Of a stretch of 21,190 nt of DNA, positions 14,856 to 21,190 are shown one piece after another; the stretch's first letter is position 1; each line of letters opens with the position of its first letter. Location of the stretch: NCBI GenBank assembly GCA_027577415.1, contig JANBQS010000318.1, positions 1 to 21,190 of the forward strand, in the 5' to 3' direction. The notes beneath the pieces are model-generated. The model was not told the origin of the DNA. It saw nothing but the letters and a program-made list of their open reading frames with translations, and did no database searches. Source of the stretch: Coemansia sp. RSA 922. Taxonomy: Eukaryota > Kickxellomycota > Kickxellomycetes > Kickxellales > Kickxellaceae. The position numbers and the translations under genes were made by a program.

Positions 14856-16634
14856 TTACTGGCTGTTGAATCGGTTGAGCAGACCCAGCTCGGCGAACAC
14901 CTGCTGTTTGGCTGCCTCTGGCGCCTCTTTGTTCTTTAGGTGCTCGCACAGCCGCATGGCCACTTCAAACTGCACTTGATCTAGCTCTCCGCGCATATCC
15001 CAATCAGCGATATTCCACACTTCTCTGAGCCGCTCATTGGGCAAGCCCGACTGCGCCAGTACTTCTCTGGCTCCCTCACCAGCGAGCATCTTGCGATGTG
15101 GGTCGCTGATCTCGTCGAACAAAGCGCGGTACCGTAGGATGCCTGGATTGCGATCCGTGTCCTCGCCAAACGGATTGCGGCCATTCGATGAGCTCGCTGC
15201 TGCAGACATTGCAGAATACGGCGGCGGATAGGACACAATGGGCGTCTCCAAATGTCTTTGGCCGGGCTTCTCGCTCGACCTCCCACTGCCCGATTCCTCC
15301 TCCTCGAACGTGCCTAATCCAATGTCCGCGGACTTGCGACTGTCAGTGGGGAACTTTTGCATCAGCTTGGGGAAATCTACCGAGAGCGCGTCATCAGCAT
15401 TGCCGATAAGCTTCAAACTAAGCTTATTGAAATCCACGATTTTAAATGCCTCCAAATCGTTCTTGAACGCCTCAGGGTTTGGAAAATCTCCCGGTGGCAG
15501 ATTGTAACGAGTCTGGATTTTGCGAAACTCTGCTGGCAAATCTTCTACCATCGCCTTGGCCTTTTTGTCTTTGCCAAACATCGCCGGTAGCTCGCTACGC
15601 AGGTGCCCGATAATGTGCGCGTGCACGCGTGCTTGTCTCGCACGCTTGACTATTTCGTTTACACGTCGCAGGGCCGCGTTCTTGGGAATGCTACGTAGGT
15701 CGCGCAGGAGGTCGCGCTGCTCACTGGCAATAAGCTCAGCGTTATCTTCGTACACAGTGCCAACGGGTGTTTTGTAGCGCGGCCAGAATGAGCCCAAATA
15801 CACGCGATTGACTTCAGGTGTGGGGATCACTTTGCCCAGGGACCACATCATTGCGCCGTAAACGCGCATCAGCTGCTGTTGGTTCACCTGGTTGCACTTA
15901 TTGAGCACAATGCGTACCTTATCCTCGTGTCCCCGCAGCGACTGTATGGCGCCCTTGAACTCGTCCGAGATATCCAGCTTGTAGCTGTCGAACAATAGAA
16001 GGATTAGGTCGGACCGGTCAGCGAACCAGTTGATAACTGATGTGAAGTCGTAGCCACGCTGGATCTGCTTCGAGCCCGACAGAATCCCCGGCGTATCGAT
16101 CAGCGTCAGGTTAGACAACAGCGGGTTGTTGAGCTGTGCCACTTGGAACCGCGACAGAAACTTTGTCCCGAACTTTGTCAGCCCTGAAAACGGCAACTCG
16201 CCAGACACTGCCGCTGCGTGGCCCGGGATTACTTTGGGCTCGGGTCCATTCATGATCGCTACGAAGCGATCAGTCGTCGGCTCTATCCCCACATGAGCAC
16301 CCGGGTATGATTCTCCCAAGAGGTACTCGACAAACGTAGTCTTGCCTGTGGAGTATTGCCCCAGTAGCAAGACCATCGGCTTGGACCCAATGTCCTGCGC
16401 TGTCAATGGCGCCGAGTGGAACCCCTCGAAACAGTATGCCTGCTCTAGGGGCTTGATCTTTTTCGCATACGTCTTTTGTAACTGCTGAACCGTCTCTTGG
16501 TATACCCGCTCCTCCGCCGTCAAAGCGTCTGATATCGCCGATGCTGGCCCTGGTGTTGCGCTGGCACCTGGTGTCGCACTAGCTGCGGGTGTCATACTGG
16601 GTTCTTTGCCCTTGCCCTTGTTAATAAAGCTCAT
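14856..16634 (-). CDS. EHD-family ATPase (EH-domain dynamin-like membrane remodeler)
   Basis: Starting at the ATG at 16634 the protein has 592 residues. A Pro/Ala/Ser tail (1-40) precedes the EHD N-helix (about 44-75) and the G domain: P-loop GQYSTGKT (92-99), IEPTTDRF switch, DTPG (180-183). Then comes VRIVLNKCNQVNQQQLMRVY, where EHDs usually have NKAD. A helical region (about 285-400) follows, then a disordered linker with NPF (487-489) and a C-terminal EH domain (about 500-565, IADWDMRGELDQVQFEVAMR). EHDs bind ATP, oligomerise on membranes and drive endosomal recycling. The frame continues upstream to 16733, but that adds an AT-rich translated leader rich in Phe/Leu; I reject it because MSFINKGKGK begins the plausible protein. 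It lies head-to-tail upstream of GAD with a 207-bp gap. Confidence 0.92.
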   Translation of the reverse strand: MSFINKGKGKEPSMTPAASATPGASATPGPASAISDALTAEERVYQETVQQLQKTYAKKIKPLEQAYCFEGFHSAPLTAQDIGSKPMVLLLGQYSTGKTTFVEYLLGESYPGAHVGIEPTTDRFVAIMNGPEPKVIPGHAAAVSGELPFSGLTKFGTKFLSRFQVAQLNNPLLSNLTLIDTPGILSGSKQIQRGYDFTSVINWFADRSDLILLLFDSYKLDISDEFKGAIQSLRGHEDKVRIVLNKCNQVNQQQLMRVYGAMMWSLGKVIPTPEVNRVYLGSFWPRYKTPVGTVYEDNAELIASEQRDLLRDLRSIPKNAALRRVNEIVKRARQARVHAHIIGHLRSELPAMFGKDKKAKAMVEDLPAEFRKIQTRYNLPPGDFPNPEAFKNDLEAFKIVDFNKLSLKLIGNADDALSVDFPKLMQKFPTDSRKSADIGLGTFEEEESGSGRSSEKPGQRHLETPIVSYPPPYSAMSAAASSSNGRNPFGEDTDRNPGILRYRALFDEISDPHRKMLAGEGAREVLAQSGLPNERLREVWNIADWDMRGELDQVQFEVAMRLCEHLKNKEAPEAAKQQVFAELGLLNRFNSQ

Positions 16635-16842
16635 TGTAAAAAATAAAAATAAAAATAAACGAATTGCCAAATAAATATATAAACTGCACAAGTGAAAAGA
16701 AAAGAGAGAGAAAACAGGGAGATTCTCCACCACTCCCCTCTATCCACTACGAGCCGATGACGACACATATATGAAACGTTTCTTGCATCCAGGCCAGTAA
16801 ACATTTCAGAACTACCAGTAGAAAACGCAGTTTCACTTTATA

Positions 16843-17613
16843 TTATCCAAATGCTGGCAGGGCCTTGGCCGCCGCATCAATGTTAAGTCTGGTGCGAGTC
16901 ACAGGCTGCAACATAGTAGCAGTATTGGCTACTCCAGCCACCAACACCAAAGCACTGCTCAACTCATTTACTACAGATCTGTCCGTGTCATCCACATACT
17001 CGCTACCAAACGCCACCGTCTGTCTGTACCCGCTACCACTTGGCCGCTTATCTCCATGCACCAGCAAAACCACTTCTTTGATCCCCGATACTGAACCAAT
17101 AGTATCAAGTGCCGACAAAACCACATCGTTAGTCTGAGCGCCCTCGGGGATCTGAGGCATAGCCGGTGTCGCCAACCCACTTGAGCCACGCACCCACAGA
17201 CAATCGGCTGTCCGGATCCCACTAACGTTGGCCGCTGCGGGTACTATCAGACGCTGAACGCCACGAGACTCCAGAATACCGAGTATCCCGTCTACCAGCG
17301 CTGGGACGTGCTCCTGAGCAGGCAGTCCGTTGACAAAACAGAATGTCACTCCGGGTAGCCCTGCTGGTGTGCCGAATACAACACACACGCCACTCTTGCT
17401 GGCGTCAGCGCAGTCAATCTCAGAAGTGCCCGGAGGCCTTACGACTTGTTCGGCGTCCTTGTTGAAATAGGACGTACATATTTGGTTCGTACCTGTCGAG
17501 GACACTTGTGTCCAAAGACCTAAAGCTGCGCGGTACCCAGCTAGCCGCGTTGCATCAGGGTAAGCTAGCACAACTGTTCTACCGAATTTGTAACTGGAAT
17601 CGCTCAGCTCCAT
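16843..17613 (-). CDS. conserved-looking protein, possible proteasome assembly chaperone 1 (PAC1)-like
   Basis: The 256-residue protein has no obvious signal peptide or membrane segment. It is an alternation of short beta-like stretches and helices: RTVVLAYPDATRLAGYRAAL, GLWTQVSS, GVTFCFVNGLPAQEHVPALV, GILGILESRGVQRLIVPAAA, EVVLLVHGDK, and a C-terminal SALVLVAGVANTATM. The order of an N-terminal beta strand, an ALGLW segment, a central strand plus helix, and an alanine-rich C-terminal helix resembles PSMG1/PAC1-type chaperones, which pair with PAC2 to build the 20S alpha-ring. Similarity is weak and no catalytic motif is visible, so this label is tentative. It is divergent from SRP9 with 208 bp between ATGs and head-to-tail with EHD. 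The ATG at 17613 is the only sensible start. Confidence 0.4.
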   Translation of the reverse strand: MELSDSSYKFGRTVVLAYPDATRLAGYRAALGLWTQVSSTGTNQICTSYFNKDAEQVVRPPGTSEIDCADASKSGVCVVFGTPAGLPGVTFCFVNGLPAQEHVPALVDGILGILESRGVQRLIVPAAANVSGIRTADCLWVRGSSGLATPAMPQIPEGAQTNDVVLSALDTIGSVSGIKEVVLLVHGDKRPSGSGYRQTVAFGSEYVDDTDRSVVNELSSALVLVAGVANTATMLQPVTRTRLNIDAAAKALPAFG

Positions 17614-17821
17614 TATAAAAAAAGAAAATAATAATAAAAAAGCTTAAAGGGAGATAAAAAAAAGTGCTTCAACAGCGATGATGTGAAATGGATGTGCATT
17701 ACGTATACCTCCCATAGCGATGCAGCCAACTTCATGTTAGATGACTTTATAATCATCGTGCCGCCCGCTTATTTTTTTTCGCATAGCATACCTTTCTTCA
17801 TATTTATTCTCTTTTTTTATA

Positions 17822-18214
17822 ATGGTGTTTTACGATAGCTGGGAAACGTTTGAAAAGGCAGCGGCGGACGTATACTCTGGTGCAGCAGACAAGACTCGCT
17901 ATACCATTAAATACCGCAACTGTGATACCGCTCTTGTCCTCAAAGTGACCGACGACTGCACATGTGTGCAAATGCGTACAGAGCGCTTAGGCGACATTAA
18001 GAAGATTGCGCATCTCCACCGAATGCTTGCCCAAGCTACGTCCAACCGCTCGACACCAGTCAAGGAGCTTGCGCCGATATTCCCTGTGTCTTTGGCCAAG
18101 GACGATGGACCGGCAAAGAAGGCAAGGACTGGAGCCAGCGAACCTGCCAAACAGCAGACACAGACAACCGCTGGCCAGAGCAAAAAGAAGGGTCGGGGTA
18201 AGAAGAGAAACTAA
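17822..18214 (+). CDS. SRP9: signal recognition particle subunit SRP9
   Basis: The 130-residue protein begins YDSWETFEKAAADVYSGAAD and continues KTRYTIKYRNCDTALVLKVT, DDCTCVQMRT and DIKKIAHLHRML. This matches human SRP9 (YQTWEEFSRAAEKLYLADP, KYRHSDGNLCVKVTDD, DVKKIEKFHSQL). SRP9 pairs with SRP14 to bind the Alu domain of 7SL RNA and slows elongation during ER targeting. The conserved core is about residues 3-80. The C-terminus (about 95-130) is an added basic, Lys-rich tail (AKKARTG, SKKKGRGKKRN) that human SRP9 (86 residues) lacks and that suggests extra RNA contact. The ATG at 17822 fits the family N-terminus exactly. It is intron-free. Confidence 0.9.
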   Translation: MVFYDSWETFEKAAADVYSGAADKTRYTIKYRNCDTALVLKVTDDCTCVQMRTERLGDIKKIAHLHRMLAQATSNRSTPVKELAPIFPVSLAKDDGPAKKARTGASEPAKQQTQTTAGQSKKKGRGKKRN

Positions 18215-18627
18215 ATTTTTTTATTTTTGATAATATAGCAACTATATATCTACTATTTCTGAACATGACATGGCCTCAAGGCCGATTTTCTGCAATTGGT
18301 GCAGAGTGTCCTGCAAGCCTTTAAAGTGGCATCTGGTTCGCCACAGTGGTGGTACCAAAAAAAATAATGCGGGCTGGATTTACACGCCAAGTCCCTCCGA
18401 AGAGAGAGTGAGAGAGGCGTATATGTGCAGAAAGGTCGAGAGCGCGGGGCACTTGGCAAGCCTCTCCTGACACTGCGCATTGATGCTCTGTTCCTGCGTG
18501 TTCTCTTTTCTCTCTTTTTGTTCTCTTCATAATTTTTTTCTCTTTCTTTTCTACTTTTTCTCCCGGCACAACTCTATTTTTTTCTTTGCTTTGTACAGCT
18601 GACCTTTGTTCTTGACAAAAAGGTAAT
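18215..18627. other. spacer between SRP9 and the 774-residue gene
   Basis: The 413-bp spacer starts with a T-rich SRP9 3' UTR, holds the small zinc-finger ORF at 18270-18470, and ends with a long pyrimidine tract (about 18496-18600, mostly T and C) before the next start codon. Such CT-rich leaders are common upstream of fungal genes. No TATA box or RNA gene is evident. Confidence 0.5.
18270..18470 (+). pseudogene. small ORF with BED-like zinc finger, possibly a transposon relic
   Basis: The 66-residue ORF holds PIFCNWCRVSCKPLKWHLVR with HSG just after: C-x2-C followed by KxHLxxH. It continues GGTKK and PSEERVREAY. The pattern C-x2-C, then LKxHLxxxxG, then P(S)xEVR matches the BED zinc finger found at the N-terminus of hAT transposases and of host proteins derived from them. 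No DDE or hAT dimerisation region follows, since the frame stops at 18470. It may be a relic, an exapted miniprotein, or chance. No terminal inverted repeats were seen. Confidence 0.3.
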
Positions 18628-20952
18628 ATGAGCCCTGATCGTGGTGCCGTCAACAATGACCCGAAAAAGCGGGCCCTGCATAACACCCTACGCAGGAAGC
18701 AACGCTCAGACGTACCACCCGTCACGCCAACCCAAGTTCAGCAGCCGGGTGACCCAGTCCGTCGAGGGAACACCTTGGTCAGGCGACGGCGGTCCAATCC
18801 TGCCACGGCCTCCAATCCCACTGCTGTGGCTACTACGCGCAAGGCTGAGGTTCCACGAGAGACCCGTGCTGCCAAACAGCCACACAAACCACAGTCAGTA
18901 AAGGCCCGTCGCCATAGCCATGAGCACCACGAGCCAGCGCCAACAATCGCTCCTGATACCTCTGATGTATGGATACGCCGCACAATCAAGGACAGGCTAT
19001 CGCTCAGTTCAGTCAATCCTCGCCTCTTGCTCAGTGGCATCAAGCCGCCGCATCTCTTGCAAGTCTTGACTGGCCACGTAAAACCAAAGGAAGAGCCGCA
19101 TCCCCCGCCACCGCCGGCCCAGAGCAAAAGATCACACCGACACCGCCATAGGCATAGGAGCACTGGCGATCCGCACAAGAGACCAGTACCGCCAATACCG
19201 ACGTCTAAGCCTGTAGTCACCAATGCCAATGCTGAAGTGCGCGAGCATCGCCATAGACATAGGAGTAAAGGCGGTGCACATAAGCGACCACTACTGCCAA
19301 TACCGGTGCGAACATCTGTAGTCGCCGACGTTGATGCTGGTACCGGAGCGCTAGAGCAACAGGAACCACGGCTGTCTGCCACTCCAGTGCTAGAGCCGGC
19401 TGCTTACAGCATGCCTACGCCAACGCACATTATCATCCCTAGTGAGATAATGCAGCAGACCAGCCAAGACGCCGATTTACAGCTATGTGAAGTCAGTCCA
19501 GTAGACCCGCCACAGCAGGGCTCTAACCCTGTTCACGACAGACAACCCTCACTTGTGGCCACGCGAGCAGTGCCGCTAGTCTACGCTGATCGCAAGCACA
19601 GACTCAGCACGGCATCAGGAGACGACGACAGCCACCTCGTTCGAGTGTACAAGGTGCTAGGCCGCGTAAACAGCACCTTGGACTCTGGCACCAATGTAGC
19701 CCAATCGCCAATGCTTGTAACAGTGTCTCGGAACGGGAGTATCACTAGCGAGGTATCTTTAATGCCTCGTCGATCTGAAGAAAACGGCAGTTCTATTTTC
19801 CAGTCAGTCGCCGCCAACGTATTGCCGAGTCTGCGCTCGCCCCCCATCTCCTCGTTGATTTCTAAGCAGCTCGCTAACAATGGCTCGAGGACTCGCTCGC
19901 CAGGTCAACAGACGGCATCTACTGGTGGTGCTACTAGCCAGGGCGAAGAGTCGTATACCACTGCCCGACTATATACTGGCACTATGTCTCCTAAGGACTT
20001 TACTGCAAGGACGCAGCCCGATTCAGGTGCAGCGACAGAGCCTATGGGCGCCGACAACACTCGAACAAGACGCGACTCAGATGTCAGTGACATTGCTATG
20101 CGCAACCACTTGGTTATTGGCGACGACCATGCTATTCTGGAGCGCAGCAGACCTAGCTCAATTCATAGCGGGTACGAGTTACCAGCTACCGCCAACCGGA
20201 CGTTCTCTGAGTGGCTGCGCACGCAGACAGGGGCAGATAAAACCACTCCAGAGAACCAGATGCCAAATACCTCGGCTACCATTGCCCAGACCGTCACTCG
20301 CTCTCCTCCAAGTGCCGGTCCCGCTGTTCCTAGCAGCAGCGACAGCAGTCCTCACGTACCCGGCCAGTTTCTGCAGTCCTACCAACGACATTATTATCCT
20401 CCATTTACTCGCACGTCGTATACTGCGCCTAACGAGGAGTCGCAAGCACTCAACTTGTTGCAAGCTCGCGTTTCAGACCTTGAGACTCGATTTACATGTA
20501 TGGAAGCCCTACTGGCTAGTGTGGAAGACGAGCTTTCGGAGTTGGCTGTGACCCCGCGGATCCTGAGCAGACTCAAGCGCGCAGTCAGTGCCACACGGCT
20601 CCCTACTGGCATGCGGCCGGTTGTCGGAGCCGTGACGCTTGCGCCATCAGTAGCGGGCTTGCAAAGCCAGACAGACTTGGCCTCTAGCTCACTTCTTAGC
20701 ACAGCGGGTGGCCGTAGCGATGAGGTTAGCAGCGAGGTAGACCGAGAGGATACAGTTGTCGCTGTGCAGACTACTGCTGCCGCACTAGCTGAACTCGTCG
20801 GCAAGTCTAGAAGAGAATTTGACGAGGCTACCAACAGCGCACTTTCCTCTATATCGGCTCTAGTCAACGGCATGCAGACTATGCGCCGCCTAGACAAGAA
20901 CCTTGCTGACACCGCCGATGCCGAAATATTTGCTTCTAGTGCAAGCGACTAA
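18628..20952 (+). CDS. uncharacterised low-complexity protein with His/Arg repeats and C-terminal coiled coil
   Basis: The 774-residue intron-free ORF gives no family I recognise. The N-terminal 120 residues are basic and Pro/Thr-rich (KKRALHNTLRRKQRS). Two tandem copies of an HRHRHRS...HKRP..PIP unit lie at about 172-202 and 207-237. A long Ser/Thr/Pro-rich disordered middle (240-600) contains several R-x-x-S kinase-like sites (for example RRDSDVSD near 480). A coiled coil (about 604-642, ALNLLQARVSDLETRFTCME) and a last helical region (about 705-765) end it. There is no signal peptide or transmembrane segment. The design (basic disordered N-terminus, coiled coil near the C-terminus) suits a cytoskeletal, polarity or scaffold protein, but that is only a guess. 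AATAAA lies at 20986-20991. Confidence 0.7.
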   Translation: MSPDRGAVNNDPKKRALHNTLRRKQRSDVPPVTPTQVQQPGDPVRRGNTLVRRRRSNPATASNPTAVATTRKAEVPRETRAAKQPHKPQSVKARRHSHEHHEPAPTIAPDTSDVWIRRTIKDRLSLSSVNPRLLLSGIKPPHLLQVLTGHVKPKEEPHPPPPPAQSKRSHRHRHRHRSTGDPHKRPVPPIPTSKPVVTNANAEVREHRHRHRSKGGAHKRPLLPIPVRTSVVADVDAGTGALEQQEPRLSATPVLEPAAYSMPTPTHIIIPSEIMQQTSQDADLQLCEVSPVDPPQQGSNPVHDRQPSLVATRAVPLVYADRKHRLSTASGDDDSHLVRVYKVLGRVNSTLDSGTNVAQSPMLVTVSRNGSITSEVSLMPRRSEENGSSIFQSVAANVLPSLRSPPISSLISKQLANNGSRTRSPGQQTASTGGATSQGEESYTTARLYTGTMSPKDFTARTQPDSGAATEPMGADNTRTRRDSDVSDIAMRNHLVIGDDHAILERSRPSSIHSGYELPATANRTFSEWLRTQTGADKTTPENQMPNTSATIAQTVTRSPPSAGPAVPSSSDSSPHVPGQFLQSYQRHYYPPFTRTSYTAPNEESQALNLLQARVSDLETRFTCMEALLASVEDELSELAVTPRILSRLKRAVSATRLPTGMRPVVGAVTLAPSVAGLQSQTDLASSSLLSTAGGRSDEVSSEVDREDTVVAVQTTAAALAELVGKSRREFDEATNSALSSISALVNGMQTMRRLDKNLADTADAEIFASSASD
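19141..19338 (+). repeat. 105-bp tandem duplication encoding HRHRHRS/HKRP units
   Basis: Two copies of a 93-bp homologous unit start at 19141 and 19246 (period 105 bp, 35 codons). Both encode HRHRHRS, then H-K-R-P, then PIP, then a V-V stretch. Synonymous and non-synonymous differences show the duplication is not recent. The codons are in frame, so the protein repeat is genuine. Confidence 0.8.
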
Positions 20953-20985
20953 CAAATAACAATGGTTTTAATGGTACATTTGTGT

Positions 20986-20991
20986 AATAAA
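20986..20991 (+). terminator. poly(A) signal of the 774-residue gene
   Basis: AATAAA lies 34 bp after the TAA stop, in an AT-rich stretch (AATAAATTATATAAG). The next gene converges from the right with its stop at 21071-21073, so the 3' UTRs share about 118 bp. Confidence 0.55.
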
Positions 20992-21070
20992 TTATATAAG
21001 AATGGTTTACTCTAAATGTAGAGGATGATGATATGAACATGAGTGACGAAAGATGTAAGGATAGTGTTGC

Positions 21071-21190
21071 TCAGGCCAACTTGATAGCGAACAATATCCA
21101 GCTGATGACAAGTGTCACCGATAGCACTATCAGTGGCGTGTAGCTCCAGGGATGGACGTAGTCGCGCCAGTTAGAAGCGGTGACATAAAC
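21071..21190 (-). CDS. 3' end of a gene for a C-terminally membrane-anchored protein (partial)
   Basis: The minus-strand frame entering from the right edge is open for 39 codons and ends at a TGA (21071-21073). It reads SNWRDYVHPWSYTPLIVLSV and then TLVISWILFAIKLA. A hydrophobic helix of about 20 residues lies at the very C-terminus, preceded by an aromatic, polar segment. This fits a tail-anchored protein or the last helix of a multispanning protein with a very short luminal or cytosolic tail. The family cannot be named from this piece. Confidence 0.55.
   Translation of the reverse strand, partial: VYVTASNWRDYVHPWSYTPLIVLSVTLVISWILFAIKLA

Noticed and set aside
16635..16733. Hydrophobic N-terminal extension of the EHD protein (33 residues, Phe/Leu-rich)
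   Set aside because: It is the translated AT-rich 5' leader. EHD proteins are cytosolic-face membrane proteins without signal peptides, and MSFINKGKGK is a better start.
1..21190. tRNA, rRNA or 7SL RNA genes in spacers
   Set aside because: No cloverleaf with a T-loop GGTTCRA box and matching acceptor stem was seen. The GGTTCGCC near 18336 belongs to the zinc-finger ORF and lacks partner arms.

Overview
The window is nuclear DNA of a fungus. The genes are eukaryotic: ESCRT-I TSG101/Vps23, Mediator MED15, SRP9, an EHD ATPase, glutamate decarboxylase, and a GH125 mannosidase of fungal type. They are almost intron-free and tightly packed. An EHD ATPase with a C-terminal EH domain, an SRP9-type SRP subunit and short AT-rich spacers point to an early-diverging lineage. 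My guess is a Kickxellomycotina (Coemansia-like) fungus, but this is inference and I see no taxon-defining marker.

Layout: 1-134, 3' end of an unknown + strand gene. 135-669, spacer holding a small two-helix membrane ORF at 330-521. 670-2175 (-), GH125 exo-alpha-1,6-mannosidase. 2194-3210, spacer with decayed coding-like fragments followed by a clear TATA box. 3211-4797 (+), MUP1/LAT-type amino-acid permease. 4842-5762 (-), CDCA7-type 4CXXC zinc-finger protein. 6120-8017 (+, one intron), TSG101/Vps23. 8068-10887 (-), MED15-like protein with Gln repeats. 11087-12868 (+), undescribed protein with RPA1/shieldin-like OB folds. 12909-14648 (-), glutamate decarboxylase. 14856-16634 (-), EHD ATPase. 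16843-17613 (-), possible proteasome-assembly chaperone PAC1-like protein. 17822-18214 (+), SRP9. 18270-18470 (+), small ORF with a BED-like zinc finger. 18628-20952 (+), unknown 774-residue low-complexity protein. 21071-21190 (-), 3' end of a gene encoding a C-terminally membrane-anchored protein.

There is no operon or pathway cluster; this is a run of unrelated housekeeping genes. The organisation is distinctive. Three convergent pairs (permease/CDCA7, TSG101/MED15, OB protein/GAD) have stop codons about 40-50 bp apart. One of these spacers carries a perfect AATAAATATTTATT palindrome that reads as a poly(A) signal on both strands. Divergent pairs share promoters of about 200-360 bp. The OB-fold and GAD genes form a visibly GC-rich block.

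Best candidates for something new are the OB-fold protein, the CDCA7-like reader with altered zinc-finger positions, the EHD protein with an atypical NKxD motif and an NPF motif beside its own EH domain, and the small orphan ORFs in the spacers. I found no clear new multi-gene system, rRNA, tRNA, CRISPR array or intact transposon.
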